The notes: generated by a model from the sequence alone, not told the origin. Shown: positions 17,574 through 26,624, counted from the stretch's first letter. The stretch is 41,817 nucleotides of DNA from an uncultured Lachnospiraceae bacterium (GCA_902793845.1 CADBFE010000015.1:1-41817), one strand, 5' to 3'. Numbers and translations: made by a program.

Positions 17574-19445
17574 TTAAAAAGGTATCTCGTAAACATATCT
17601 GTCCGGATCGATCTTGGTCTCGATTTTAACCAGACTGCCTGTTGCATGAATCAGATACGTTCCATCTTCTATATATTTATAGTCTCCTCCGTTTACCGAT
17701 ATGATCTCATCACCGTGGGTCCTTAATAAGAAATAACTCTCATCACCCGGCTGATCAACCTTAAGCACTATACTGCTGCCGTCCCGGTAATCACTGTAAT
17801 CGAGATTCATCATGATCCTGGCTTTATAATCACTGTCGGATATGGTAGTCTGTGCAAATCCGTTTTCTCCGGAATAATACGTACTTACATTACCTGCTAT
17901 CTTCTCAAAGAATATCTGCCATTCATCTTCTGTTGTTAACGGATGATATACCTTATGGAGGTCAATCATTGTATTTGCATAACCGAGAGCAGTTGCTATG
18001 CTTTTAAGCTCCAAGTCTTTGGAATATGAATATCCGGCCGCGCTCCCCGTGATTCCGAGCATGGTGATGTTGTCCGAATAATATGATATAAGCGGACTGT
18101 CCCCGTAATCGGGAGTGACTATACAGTGAATATTGTCAACGGTATTGACTCCGGATATACCCAGGTCCAGCATGTCTTTAAAGTCATCAGTCGGTTTATC
18201 TGTAAAGCAGGCCGAAAATGTATATCCGACATTCATGCTCCTGTAAAACATATCATCCTGAGCCAGCTTGCCCGTCACTGTGAGCAGACCCCTGTATCTG
18301 AATGATCTGCCGGCTTCCGCACTTATCTCCTTGAGCTGTCTTAAATAAAATATCAGTGCATCTCCGTCAGCAGGAGTACTTTCTTTATAATTATATTTAG
18401 GCTCGATAAAGCATGTGTATGTGATATTGTTTTTCTTTGCAAGAGAGAGGAGTCCCGGCCATGCAATATCTCTCTCAAAATCAAGGACGCCCCTGCTGTA
18501 TACGCTCTGCATTGATTCATTGTTTTCATCAGCCAGCATGGGGAAATCAACGATGGAATAGTTGATTCCGTTTATCACAGGATATATCACATAATCAGAC
18601 GCCTCATACCATATTGCATCCAGAAAACCTATTCCTGTCAGGCTGTCCATGTAATCACCGTTTACAAAGAATATCTGCTGACCGTCATAATTATTCTTCC
18701 AGATGATCTTTGGATACTTTTCAAACTCAAGGTCATCATCATCTAACATTCCGATCATGTATGTCGTCGTACCTTTACCGGTGTATAACCATGGCATATC
18801 AAGGTCTAAATCCTGATATTCCATCTCCTCCTCTGTAGCTCCTTCAGGTACTTTGTATACCTCTTCGCCTCCTATGAGGAAATTGTCCATAAGCCTGATA
18901 CCGGTGCAGTGAACCTCATCCATAAACACATCTGTTATGCCTGATATCTCCTTAAATGTCTCATCACCTTTAATAAAATCTGTCCCGGGGAGACTGCAAA
19001 ATATCACCGGGGTACCATCATCCTTGATTATTGCAAGACCATCATAGAAATCTGTCAGTCCTTTATCATCAAGATCTTCCAGAAGAGCTCCGTCTATCAT
19101 GATCATATCCGGTCTGGAGTTTTCAGGTCCCTTGGTTTCCCCCGGAATATTATCAATGACTAGAGAGTGTTTTGTATATGTACACCACTGGGTGATCATG
19201 TCAAATACCGGCTTTTCCGTGCTTCCGTAATAAATCACATATGATGAACCCACAGGAATGTCATCCGGCGAAGTAAATATTTCTCCGCCGTTCCAGGCAT
19301 TCTCTCCCGATAAGAGACCGCTCCTCCAGTATTCATTTGTTCCGTACTCATTGCCCGTATCCCTGATTATCTGCGAAAACTGAAACATAAACAGGATCAC
19401 GATCATCATAAGGACAATGGCAGTATAATTCTTTTTGGATATCAT
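17574..19445 (-). CDS. DUF2194-type, PelA-like deacetylase-like protein
   Basis: A 623-residue extracytoplasmic protein with one N-terminal membrane anchor (residues about 7-26). It lies exactly where Gram-positive Pel clusters carry a PelA-related or DUF2194 gene. Around residues 290-510 it looks like a polysaccharide-deacetylase (NodB-type) barrel: SIVDFPMLADE could hold the catalytic/metal Asp, and HKVYHP (His497 and His501) matches the HxxxHP metal motif of carbohydrate esterases. The C-terminal 100 residues look like a beta-sandwich (YFLLRTHGDEIISVNGG). The N-terminal half (50-270) resembles a periplasmic/Rossmann-like domain I cannot name. The expected role is partial de-N-acetylation of the exported polymer. 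The Asp assignment is tentative, and the family label is from pattern and context. Confidence 0.7.
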   Translation of the reverse strand: MISKKNYTAIVLMMIVILFMFQFSQIIRDTGNEYGTNEYWRSGLLSGENAWNGGEIFTSPDDIPVGSSYVIYYGSTEKPVFDMITQWCTYTKHSLVIDNIPGETKGPENSRPDMIMIDGALLEDLDDKGLTDFYDGLAIIKDDGTPVIFCSLPGTDFIKGDETFKEISGITDVFMDEVHCTGIRLMDNFLIGGEEVYKVPEGATEEEMEYQDLDLDMPWLYTGKGTTTYMIGMLDDDDLEFEKYPKIIWKNNYDGQQIFFVNGDYMDSLTGIGFLDAIWYEASDYVIYPVINGINYSIVDFPMLADENNESMQSVYSRGVLDFERDIAWPGLLSLAKKNNITYTCFIEPKYNYKESTPADGDALIFYLRQLKEISAEAGRSFRYRGLLTVTGKLAQDDMFYRSMNVGYTFSACFTDKPTDDFKDMLDLGISGVNTVDNIHCIVTPDYGDSPLISYYSDNITMLGITGSAAGYSYSKDLELKSIATALGYANTMIDLHKVYHPLTTEDEWQIFFEKIAGNVSTYYSGENGFAQTTISDSDYKARIMMNLDYSDYRDGSSIVLKVDQPGDESYFLLRTHGDEIISVNGGDYKYIEDGTYLIHATGSLVKIETKIDPDRYVYEIPF

Positions 19446-19459
19446 TTATTACTTCTCGC

Positions 19460-20383
19460 TCAGCTAAATGTCCTCATCATTTCAAGAGTCTCACTGTCAA
19501 CTACGATTCCGGATTTTTTAAGTTCATCCATTATGGAGAAGAATTCTTCATTCCTTCCGGATTCAAAATACAATTTAAGTCTGCAGGTATATGTCGCAAG
19601 GGCATCGGGAAAATGAAGCATCGCCCTGTTGCACCACTTTTCACAGTTTTCAAAATCACCGGTCTCAAGATATCTGAGTGAAATATTTTTAAACTGCTCA
19701 GACGATAACACTCCGGGATCCAGCTCATAAAGCTCATCAGCCACTTCTCCGAGGGTTTTTACAAATGCTGCCTGCTCCATGTTATTAAAAACATTCTGTT
19801 CCAATACAGGATTTATATAATCAATCAGCCCGGAAAGTTTTTCACTCTTTTTGTCCTCAGATGCTTCTGCCTCCATCCGCTTTTTATGGACATTCATTCT
19901 GAAATTATTCAGTGTATCCTGTAAAACAGAAGCTGCATAATGGGACACTTCCGAATCATTACTTTTAAGAGCAAGTGAAATTGATGAAAGGTATTCCCTG
20001 ATATCACCTCTGACCACATTCATCATCAGTTCTCTTAAATCCTTGTTGTTGGTTATCTCAATGGCTTCCTCTAAAGATACTATGTTTCTCTCCTGTTCCT
20101 CCTGGGCTCTTACCACAGATTTAATTCTGTCTTTGCTGAATATGACATCTTCAAGATCAACAGGTTCCGAAAAAAATACTCTGTACCAGATAAATGCAAG
20201 GAGGCATAGCAATTCAACGACAACAGGACATAAAATCATACACAGAAACAATATGACAAAATTTCTGTTTCGCTGTTTTTCTTTATTCTTTTTGTGTGTA
20301 GCGATACTTACTGCCAGATATATAAGCGCAATGAGAGCGTTACATATAAGCAGTATGATCAGTATGTCCGCTCCCTGTGTCAA
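19460..20383 (-). CDS. PelE-like TPR membrane protein
   Basis: A 307-residue protein with two N-terminal helices (about residues 6-28 and 42-70) and a helical, TPR-like cytoplasmic region (about 85-307). PelE links PelD to PelF/PelG in the Pel complex. The block SEVSHYAASVLQDTLNNFR (about residue 146) is the conserved feature I associate with PelE, and the pair FENCEKWCNRAMLHFPDALATY looks like a TPR unit. The start overlaps the pelD-like stop by 4 bases, and the DUF2194 gene follows after 14 bases. The order PelD-PelE-PelA-like-PelF-PelG supports the call. Confidence 0.8.
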   Translation of the reverse strand: MTQGADILIILLICNALIALIYLAVSIATHKKNKEKQRNRNFVILFLCMILCPVVVELLCLLAFIWYRVFFSEPVDLEDVIFSKDRIKSVVRAQEEQERNIVSLEEAIEITNNKDLRELMMNVVRGDIREYLSSISLALKSNDSEVSHYAASVLQDTLNNFRMNVHKKRMEAEASEDKKSEKLSGLIDYINPVLEQNVFNNMEQAAFVKTLGEVADELYELDPGVLSSEQFKNISLRYLETGDFENCEKWCNRAMLHFPDALATYTCRLKLYFESGRNEEFFSIMDELKKSGIVVDSETLEMMRTFS

Positions 20384-22557
20384 ATCTCGTCACCCTCAAC
20401 TATCCTGCAAGAATAACCTTTTTCCGCTATTCTGTTTACTACTATCATTGCTTCCTCTTCCCGTGTATTTGAGAGGAGTACATATATTTTGCCGTCAGAC
20501 ATTCCCACATAATCGTGCTGGCGCAAAAATCCGGCTATGACCTGTCCTGCAGTCATAATATCCGTATCTTCATCAGCAATGAGTTCAAGAACCGTACACT
20601 GGGTCCAGCCTTTTCTCTCTGCATTGACATAAGCTTTTAAAAGTCCGGTAAATGCCTCTGATTCCATCAGTTTCGTTCCCTCGATAAAACGCTCTTCCTC
20701 AAGGGCTCTTAAATATCTGTTGGCACGAAGCACGGCATTTCCGATAAGAGAACTTACTACCACGAGCTGATTCATCTGACCTAAAGTCATGCTCTCCCAC
20801 GGCAGTCCCCATATCATTATGATTATCTGTATCCTGTTCTCATCGTCATATACCGCATTGGCCATAAGAGGATACTCTTTTTTCAGTTTCTTGTTTATAT
20901 AGACCTTTCTCTCCAAAAAGGCTTCATATACTTCGCCAAGTTCAGTGTATTTAAGTGAATTGCCCATACACCTTGCTTTGTCAGATGTGGCAGAAAATAA
21001 TCTGGCATATGTACCGTTTGATACAGTATATATAGCCACATCATCAGTCTTCATGATCTGACCTATGGTATCGGCTGCATAGAAGAGGACTTCCTCCTGA
21101 CTGTACTGATCAAGAGCTGATGTAATTCTGTAAATCTTTCCGACAGAATCGTTCTGGTTTACAAGCTGAGTTTCTATTGCTTCCTTTACTCTTACGTTTG
21201 TATCGTTAATGTCTCTGATATCCGTTAGCTGATTGTTTAAGAAACTCTCCTCGCTCACCTGTTCACGCTTTAGTTTTTTAATGTTGTCATGGAGATATCC
21301 TACAGAAAGTCCTATGATAAAGAGCTGGGCCATCCATATATATGTACCTGTATCAAGCATCAGCTCAAATCCCGATTTGTCATACATCTGCCGGAATAAA
21401 TATCCGAATATAGCAAGTATTCCCGATATTATTGCCATCTGCTGGCCATAAGCCATTGCAAATATAAGTACATAAATCAGATACAGATCCAGCTTTGAAA
21501 AATATGTACTGCCAACCGCTCTGTTATTCAGCATGAAAAATATTATGAATGCCGCGAAATTTTCGAGATAGGGAACAAGCCTCCTAAAGCCTTCAGTCAT
21601 TCCCTCAAGAAGTTTTTCTTTTAACGTCTTTTTCTTTTTATCACCGTACAGGAAAAAGCGCTGGTATTTTCTCATGTGTTCTCCGATACGCTTGATCATA
21701 TCGTCTCTGTTGCAATAGAAAGTACCACCGTATTCCTCCCGGTATCTCTCCCCGGACAGAATCTCCCGTCTGTTTTCATCACCAAGAGAATTTATCTCAA
21801 TATTAAACCAGATATTTTTCCGGACTGTCTCAGCAAGTTCCCTCTCCGTCACAGCATCTCCGGAAGAAATCTGATATATACCATACCGGCTGTTTCCGCC
21901 CTTTATCACCCTGTAAATCTGTTCAATTGCATCTGACTGATACAGAAGAGAAAAAGTATGATTATCATTTATTGTGATCGTGCTTTTATTGATCGCTTCA
22001 AGGCACATTTTACTGCACATGTCAGTAACCTCTTTCATTGTATCCGGTATACCGTACATGTGATCAAGGCGCAGTATTACTATATCCCTTAGAGAAGTGC
22101 GCCTGTACCCAAGACACATTTCCTCTCCCTGTGCAATGGCTATCCCCTTATAATCCGCCGGCGAAGAAGGAGTGTCCTCCGGGATTGCACCCTCATGGCT
22201 GCCTGAAAACACTTCATGGGATGACAAAAAAACAAACTTGCCGGTGCTGCCTGTCATATACCCCATAAGTATATTTGTCATGGCACCGGTAAACTTAACA
22301 GCGTCACTGTTGTTTTCCCATGTAAAATTAGTATCATATGCTCCTGTAAAAACCGTAACATCGGGATTAATACTCTCAAAGATATCCGCGATACAGCCGG
22401 AGTCATATTCAAAACGATATTTTTCAAACACCTTCTGGTACGGAGATTTTTCAAAACGATCTCCTGTTAAAAGGTATATACGATGGCCTTCTTTATTCAG
22501 TTTATTGATAAGACTGTTTATAAAGTTGCTGCATCCGCCTATCAATAAAATATTCAT
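20380..22557 (-). CDS. pelD: SDR-PelD fusion, degenerate c-di-GMP receptor
   Basis: A 725-residue protein in four parts. Residues 1-290 resemble an extended short-chain dehydrogenase/epimerase, but the glycine-rich loop is GGCSNFI (7-13) instead of GxxGxxG, and the YxxxK motif reads YKGIA (136-140), so catalysis is doubtful. About 325-425 holds four membrane helices. About 430-470 is a coiled linker. About 470-620 looks like a GAF domain, and about 625-720 like a GGDEF domain. In the last, the I-site RxxD survives as RQHD (Arg679, Asp682) while the GGDEF position reads DGKIY (688-692), so it cannot make c-di-GMP but could bind it. That membrane-GAF-dead GGDEF layout is PelD. It begins the Pel core, 3 bases after the PqqD gene. 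c-di-GMP binding is inferred from the retained I-site. Confidence 0.88.
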   Translation of the reverse strand: MNILLIGGCSNFINSLINKLNKEGHRIYLLTGDRFEKSPYQKVFEKYRFEYDSGCIADIFESINPDVTVFTGAYDTNFTWENNSDAVKFTGAMTNILMGYMTGSTGKFVFLSSHEVFSGSHEGAIPEDTPSSPADYKGIAIAQGEEMCLGYRRTSLRDIVILRLDHMYGIPDTMKEVTDMCSKMCLEAINKSTITINDNHTFSLLYQSDAIEQIYRVIKGGNSRYGIYQISSGDAVTERELAETVRKNIWFNIEINSLGDENRREILSGERYREEYGGTFYCNRDDMIKRIGEHMRKYQRFFLYGDKKKKTLKEKLLEGMTEGFRRLVPYLENFAAFIIFFMLNNRAVGSTYFSKLDLYLIYVLIFAMAYGQQMAIISGILAIFGYLFRQMYDKSGFELMLDTGTYIWMAQLFIIGLSVGYLHDNIKKLKREQVSEESFLNNQLTDIRDINDTNVRVKEAIETQLVNQNDSVGKIYRITSALDQYSQEEVLFYAADTIGQIMKTDDVAIYTVSNGTYARLFSATSDKARCMGNSLKYTELGEVYEAFLERKVYINKKLKKEYPLMANAVYDDENRIQIIIMIWGLPWESMTLGQMNQLVVVSSLIGNAVLRANRYLRALEEERFIEGTKLMESEAFTGLLKAYVNAERKGWTQCTVLELIADEDTDIMTAGQVIAGFLRQHDYVGMSDGKIYVLLSNTREEEAMIVVNRIAEKGYSCRIVEGDEI

Positions 22558-22560
22558 GTT

Positions 22561-22830
22561 CTACCCCTTTTTCTTTTCCGAAACAGCTTCCGTCAGAATA
22601 TTCATGAAGTTTTCGACATCATCTCTGATGCTCTTTTCGTCTGCTTCATATTTATTCATTAACTGTGTGATAATCTCTTCTTTATTTTTGCCTTCTTTAA
22701 TCATTATATATATATCGGCACCAACTGCGTTTATCGCAACCGGTCTTTTGTATTCCGGTCCCTCCTGGGACACATCAAGGAGCCAGTACAGACCACCTGC
22801 ATGTCTTAATTCAAATCTGTCAGGATTCAA
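22561..22830 (-). CDS. PqqD-like protein
   Basis: An 89-residue PqqD-family protein: a beta-rich first half (GLYWLLDVSQEG, PVAINAVGADIYIMIKEGK) and a helical second half (EEIITQLMNKYEADEKSIRDDVENFMNIL). PqqD folds act as leader-peptide recognition elements in modified-peptide pathways, and PqqD relatives also occur beside HprK-like kinases and polysaccharide genes. The gene overlaps the phosphatase by 4 bases and sits 3 bases before the SDR-PelD fusion, so it is expressed with the Pel module. No radical SAM partner is present in the window. Candidate partners are the small leader protein, the HprK-like protein and the nucleotidyltransferase domain. Confidence 0.85.
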   Translation of the reverse strand: MNPDRFELRHAGGLYWLLDVSQEGPEYKRPVAINAVGADIYIMIKEGKNKEEIITQLMNKYEADEKSIRDDVENFMNILTEAVSEKKKG

Positions 22831-23405
22831 GCTCTTATCTCCTTTATCAGTCTGTGTTTTCCGTCAGTGCTCTCATATATGCCAATCTGGCAGTTCTTAG
22901 GCTTTGGGCGCCATCTGATACCGTTTTCACGATCCTCCAGGTAGCCTCTTAAGGCTCTGATGATCCCGCCGTGACATACGACCAGGACATTGTCGTAATC
23001 CTTCTGCTCAAGTTCTTTAAGGAAGCTTTTGCTTCTCTCTACCATTGACGCCACAGTCTCAACCGTATCAGGTGTTCCAAACAGTTCCGGAAATGCCCAG
23101 TATGCCGTCATCTTTATGCCAAGGCTTCCGTAAGGTTTCTTTTCATATTTACCAAAATCTGCCTCTATAATGCGTTTATCGATTATAATGTCTTTTCTGT
23201 CAAAGCCGCTTATGATTGAAGCCGTCTCTCCCGCCCGGTCAAGGGGACTGGCATATACGGCGTCAAATTTCACATCACCGATCAGGTTACGCATTCTCTC
23301 AGCCTGACTGCGTCCCGTGTCGTTTAGCGGTTCATCCGTCAGTCCCTGCATCAACCTGTTTTTATTTAAGTTTGTCTGTCCGTGTCTGGTCAGCCATATT
23401 TTCAT
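22827..23405 (-). CDS. Histidine phosphatase (phosphoglycerate mutase-like)
   Basis: A 192-residue histidine phosphatase. The catalytic LTRHGQTNLN is at the N-terminus, followed by the usual LNDTGRSQAERM and YASPLDRAGETASII, and the second histidine in VVCHGGIIRAL (about residue 140). The family removes phosphate from small molecules or proteins through a phosphohistidine. It is the first gene of the long glycan operon; the PqqD stop/start overlap shows coupling. It may clear a phosphosugar by-product or work with the HprK-like kinase, but neither is shown by the sequence. A weak Shine-Dalgarno (AGGGG) lies about 12 bases before the ATG. Confidence 0.9.
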   Translation of the reverse strand: MKIWLTRHGQTNLNKNRLMQGLTDEPLNDTGRSQAERMRNLIGDVKFDAVYASPLDRAGETASIISGFDRKDIIIDKRIIEADFGKYEKKPYGSLGIKMTAYWAFPELFGTPDTVETVASMVERSKSFLKELEQKDYDNVLVVCHGGIIRALRGYLEDRENGIRWRPKPKNCQIGIYESTDGKHRLIKEIRA

Positions 23406-23440
23406 TTCTCTTTGCCCCTGGTTATAAAATCTCAGTATCT

Positions 23441-23469
23441 ATTTTATCATATATAATTAATATCAACAA
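23441..23469 (-). promoter_or_regulatory. Candidate promoter of the Pel/glycan operon
   Basis: On the minus strand, TTGTTG (23469-23464), a 17-base spacer, then TAAAAT (23446-23441), about 35 bases before the phosphatase start. The -35 is only a fair match. No other good promoter was found upstream of the operon. Confidence 0.4.
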
Positions 23470-23511
23470 AGTATCCCGTGCACACCGATAAAAATATATA
23501 TACCGCAATAA

Positions 23512-23544
23512 ACAAAAAAAGAGGAGACGCTTGCACGCCTCCCC
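23512..23544 (-). terminator. Intrinsic terminator after glgD
   Basis: Minus strand: GGGGAGGCG, loop TGCAAG, CGTCTCCTC (nine pairs with two G-U), then a run of seven T. It lies 35 bases past the glgD stop and separates glgCD from the Pel/glycan operon. Confidence 0.85.
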
Positions 23545-23579
23545 CTTAAGGAAAAGAGAAATGAAAAATAATAGTTAAA

Positions 23580-24704
23580 TTAAATTACATAACGCTCATT
23601 CTTTTCAACTACGATCTTGATGTCACCTTCGCCTTTGTGGAATGAGTTGGCACGGATTGTACCTCTTGATTCCACGATGCAGTTTTCGATGACTGTGTTG
23701 TCCCCAATATAAACGTCATTTAAGATGATCGAATTCTTAATGACGCAGTTATTACCCACAAAAACCTTCTTGAAAATGACTGAATTCTCAACAGTACCGT
23801 TTATGATACTTCCGCTCGAGATCAGGCTGTTCTTCACAGATACTCCCACGTTGTACTTTGCAGGAGGCAGGTCATCTATCTTTGAGTAGATGTCCGGATA
23901 CTGCTTGAAGAAATAATTTCTGATGTCAGGCTTCAGGAAATCCATGTTGGCATCGAAGTAATCCTGAACTGTCGAAATATTCTTCCAGTAGTCTGTTGTC
24001 TTGTAAGCATATATTCTCTTTAAATCCTTGTATCTGATGAGGATATCGCTTACAAAGTCGTATCTGTTCTCATCTGCTGCCTTCTCAATCATCTCGATGA
24101 GCTGACGACGACGCACAACATATATACCACATGATACCGTATGAGAAAGTGCTCTTACGGGCTTTTCCTCAAACTCTGTGATACGGCCATCCATATCTGT
24201 CTTTACGCATCCGAATCTGTCGACATTTACGCTCTCGTCAAATTCCTTGCAGACTACGGTGATATCAGCCTTTTTCTCGATATGATACTCAAGGACCTTG
24301 TTGTAATCCATCTTGTATACACCGTCGCCTGATGCAATGACTACGTATGGCTCATGACTCTCTTTTAAGAAATCAAGGTTCTGTGCGATGGAATCTGCCG
24401 TACCTCTGTACCAGTCATTGTTGTCCGCTGTTCTGGTAGGAGTGAATACATACAGACCTCCCTGCTTACGACCAAAGTCCCACCATTTTGATGAGCTTAA
24501 ATGCTCATTTAAGGACCTTGCATTGTCCTGTGTGAGGACTGCCACTTTCTGGATATGAGAGTTTGTCATATTTGAAAGTGAGAAATCAATACTTCTGTAG
24601 CTGCCTGCTACGGGCATGGCTGCGACTGCTCTCTTCTGGGCAAGTTCACCCATCTTGCTGTGCTTGTTGCCGCCGCCTGCTAAGATAATACCCATTGCTC
24701 TCAT
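23580..24704 (-). CDS. glgD: GlgD, regulatory subunit of glucose-1-phosphate adenylyltransferase
   Basis: A 374-residue paralogue of GlgC: nucleotidyltransferase-like N-terminal domain (1-250) and left-handed beta-helix C-terminal region (about 290-374, repeats such as [23 protein letters not shown]). The nucleotide loop reads [12 protein letters not shown] in place of the catalytic [10 protein letters not shown] seen in GlgC, as in other Firmicute GlgD proteins that lack key catalytic residues and modulate the GlgC/GlgD complex. The ATG overlaps the glgC stop by 4 bases, with GAGGTGG as the Shine-Dalgarno. The pair supplies ADP-glucose for glycogen synthesis. Confidence 0.97.
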   Translation of the reverse strand: MRAMGIILAGGGNKHSKMGELAQKRAVAAMPVAGSYRSIDFSLSNMTNSHIQKVAVLTQDNARSLNEHLSSSKWWDFGRKQGGLYVFTPTRTADNNDWYRGTADSIAQNLDFLKESHEPYVVIASGDGVYKMDYNKVLEYHIEKKADITVVCKEFDESVNVDRFGCVKTDMDGRITEFEEKPVRALSHTVSCGIYVVRRRQLIEMIEKAADENRYDFVSDILIRYKDLKRIYAYKTTDYWKNISTVQDYFDANMDFLKPDIRNYFFKQYPDIYSKIDDLPPAKYNVGVSVKNSLISSGSIINGTVENSVIFKKVFVGNNCVIKNSIILNDVYIGDNTVIENCIVESRGTIRANSFHKGEGDIKIVVEKNERYVI

Positions 24705-25975
24705 GCTTTTTCCACCTCCTTGATCAGAGATTTTCCGCTTGCAAGATTTGCATCCGGATAATCGGCTGCTGTAGTCGTACCGTAGATAACAGCATTCTTA
24801 CCGATCGTAACACCTGAAGGAACGGTGGTATTCTCACCGATACATACAAGTCCATGATTGTAGATATGAGGATCTGTTTCGTTGTCAACTTCCTCGCCAA
24901 CACCTGTCTTGACATTGTCGCCAAGTACGGTATTTTCTGCGATGATGGTCTTGTTGATCTCGCATCCTCCGCCGATAACTGTCTCGTTCATGATGATAGA
25001 ATCACGCACCACCGTATCGGGACCGATCTCTACATTACATCCGATGATTGAATTATAAACTTTACCGTAAATCTGAGCTCCCTCTGAGATAAGGCTGCGC
25101 TCTACATCTGAACCTGATGAAATATACTGGGGCGGAAGTGCATCCGACTTGGTATAAATCTTCCAGTACTCTTCGTAAAGGTTGAACTCAGGCACGATAT
25201 CGATGAGCTCCATATTTGCTTCCCAGTATGAGTGGAGGGTTCCTACATCCTTCCAGTATCCGTTAAACTCATACGCGTAAATGGGAGCCTGCTTCTCGTG
25301 AATGTAAGGAATTACATGCTTACCAAAGTCAAGATTAGGCTGATCCTTTCTGGCAAGGAGCGCTTCCTTAAGAGTCTTCCAGTTGAAGATATAAATACCC
25401 ATGGAAGCTAAATTGCTCCTCGGGTTTGCAGGCTTCTCCTCGAAATCAACGATCTTGCGGTTGTCATCTGTGATAACGATACCGAATCTCTTTGCTTCCT
25501 CCATGGGAACAGGCATAACGGCGATTGTAGCCTCTGCTCCGTTTGCCTTGTGGAAATCAAGCATAACCTCATAATCCATCTTATAAATGTGGTCACCGGA
25601 AAGGATGAGCACATACTCGGGATTGAAACTCTCCATGTAGTCGAGATTCTGATAAATAGCATTGGCTGTACCGGTATACCAGTCTGTATTAGCCATCTGC
25701 TCATACGGTGAGAGGATAGTCACACCACCCACATTTCGGTCGAGATCCCAGGGGATACCGATACCGATATGTGTATTCAGTCTGAGTGGCTGGTACTGCG
25801 TCAAAACGCCGACAGTATCAACACCCGAATCAATACAGTTACTTAACGGGAAGTCAATGATTCTGTACTTTCCGCCGAAAGAAACTGCAGGTTTAGCCAC
25901 TTTACGTGTCAGCACTCCAAGGCGGCTGCCCTGGCCCCCGGCCAACAACATGGCTATCATTTCTTTCTTGATCAT
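24701..25975 (-). CDS. glgC: GlgC, glucose-1-phosphate adenylyltransferase
   Basis: A 424-residue enzyme that makes ADP-glucose from ATP and glucose-1-phosphate, the committing step of bacterial glycogen synthesis. The loop [21 protein letters not shown] is intact, with [33 protein letters not shown] and YWKDVGT. The beta-helix tail carries [28 protein letters not shown] repeats. A strong ribosome site (GAGGTGAT) lies before the ATG and a good promoter sits 60 bases upstream. It forms a two-gene operon with glgD. Confidence 0.98.
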   Translation of the reverse strand: MIKKEMIAMLLAGGQGSRLGVLTRKVAKPAVSFGGKYRIIDFPLSNCIDSGVDTVGVLTQYQPLRLNTHIGIGIPWDLDRNVGGVTILSPYEQMANTDWYTGTANAIYQNLDYMESFNPEYVLILSGDHIYKMDYEVMLDFHKANGAEATIAVMPVPMEEAKRFGIVITDDNRKIVDFEEKPANPRSNLASMGIYIFNWKTLKEALLARKDQPNLDFGKHVIPYIHEKQAPIYAYEFNGYWKDVGTLHSYWEANMELIDIVPEFNLYEEYWKIYTKSDALPPQYISSGSDVERSLISEGAQIYGKVYNSIIGCNVEIGPDTVVRDSIIMNETVIGGGCEINKTIIAENTVLGDNVKTGVGEEVDNETDPHIYNHGLVCIGENTTVPSGVTIGKNAVIYGTTTAADYPDANLASGKSLIKEVEKA

Positions 25976-26036
25976 GTCATCACCTCTGTTTGTTTATTTA
26001 ACCCCAAATACATTAAAAATGCATTACATTAGGAAC

Positions 26037-26065
26037 ATTATAACACGATTTTTTGTGAAAGTGAA
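26037..26065 (-). promoter_or_regulatory. Promoter of glgCD
   Basis: Minus strand: TTCACT (26065-26060), 17-base spacer, perfect TATAAT (26042-26037), about 60 bases before the glgC ATG. Fits the housekeeping sigma factor. Confidence 0.7.
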
Positions 26066-26245
26066 TAAGAAATGACATGTATTTTACTTTTTTTAAGTTA
26101 AAAAATTGTCGCTTTGCATAGTTTTGACCAATTATTGAGTGTTGTTTTTATGCACTTTTGTATAGTGGCACAATATGTTGTATGTGTAGTTTGTACAAAT
26201 GCACAATAATGCTATTTCATATAAAGGCACAGTTTTCAGCCAATA

Positions 26246-26297
26246 AAAAATAATGGCACCACCCCCTGCTTCTGCCGGGTTTAGTGCCATTATTTTT
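26246..26297 (-). terminator. Intrinsic terminator after the LysM gene
   Basis: A perfect 14-base inverted repeat (AAAAATAATGGCAC at 26246-26259 and its complement at 26284-26297) with a 24-base loop that contains a short ACCC/GGGT stem. T runs on both sides could let it work in either direction. It starts 22 bases past the LysM stop. Confidence 0.85.
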
Positions 26298-26318
26298 ATC
26301 TCAGATTTTCAGATCCTA

Positions 26319-26624
26319 TTATTTTACACGGAATTTCTGTCCAACGCTGATCATGTTGGGATTTGCGATTCCGTTCCACTCTACGAGCTGATCAACTGTT
26401 GTGCCATACTTCTTTGCGATAGCTGAAAGTGTATCGCCGGCTACTACTGTGTAATATTCCTCTGCGGGAGCTGCTGCCTCTGCAGGAGCGCTCTTCTTTA
26501 CAGGTCCGCGACCTTCTGCTGCCGCAGGAGCTTTTCTGATACGCTCATCGGGCTTTTCTCTTCCTATCTCAGGTTTATGAAGGGGCTTACCCTTCGGACC
26601 CATACCACTGCTTGCAAATGACAT
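26319..26624 (-). CDS. Small LysM-domain protein
   Basis: A 101-residue protein with one C-terminal LysM domain (about 57-101: [38 protein letters not shown]), which in general binds peptidoglycan or chitin-like glycans. The first 56 residues are a charged, Ala/Pro/Lys-rich linker ([21 protein letters not shown]) with no signal peptide or membrane helix. How, or whether, it reaches the wall is therefore unclear; it could be a cytoplasmic LysM protein or use a non-classical route. It is monocistronic, with its own -10 and terminator, and a strong Shine-Dalgarno (AAGGAGG) before the ATG. Confidence 0.88.
   Translation of the reverse strand: MSFASSGMGPKGKPLHKPEIGREKPDERIRKAPAAAEGRGPVKKSAPAEAAAPAEEYYTVVAGDTLSAIAKKYGTTVDQLVEWNGIANPNMISVGQKFRVK

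Larger units (their letters stand above)
25976..26318. other. 343-base intergenic region between glgC and the LysM gene
   Basis: It holds the glgC ribosome site and promoter (26037-26065) on the left and the LysM terminator (26246-26297) on the right. The middle (about 26090-26240) is AT-rich with no open frame, and has several scattered GCAC words (26153, 26170, 26200, 26227). No tRNA, riboswitch or convincing hairpin was recognised there; a long glgC 5' control region is possible. Confidence 0.6.

Noticed and set aside
22172..22900. A 242-codon open frame on the plus strand
   Set aside because: It is the complement of the SDR-PelD and PqqD genes, has low-complexity sequence and no ribosome site.
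23580..25975. glgC and glgD as a recent tandem duplication
   Set aside because: They differ strongly, and the GlgC/GlgD pair with a non-catalytic GlgD is normal in Firmicutes.
26165..26185. A TGGCAC word upstream of glgC, resembling half of a sigma-54 promoter
   Set aside because: The TTGC half is missing and the GG-GC spacing is off by one; repeated GCAC words in this stretch look like chance AT-rich sequence.
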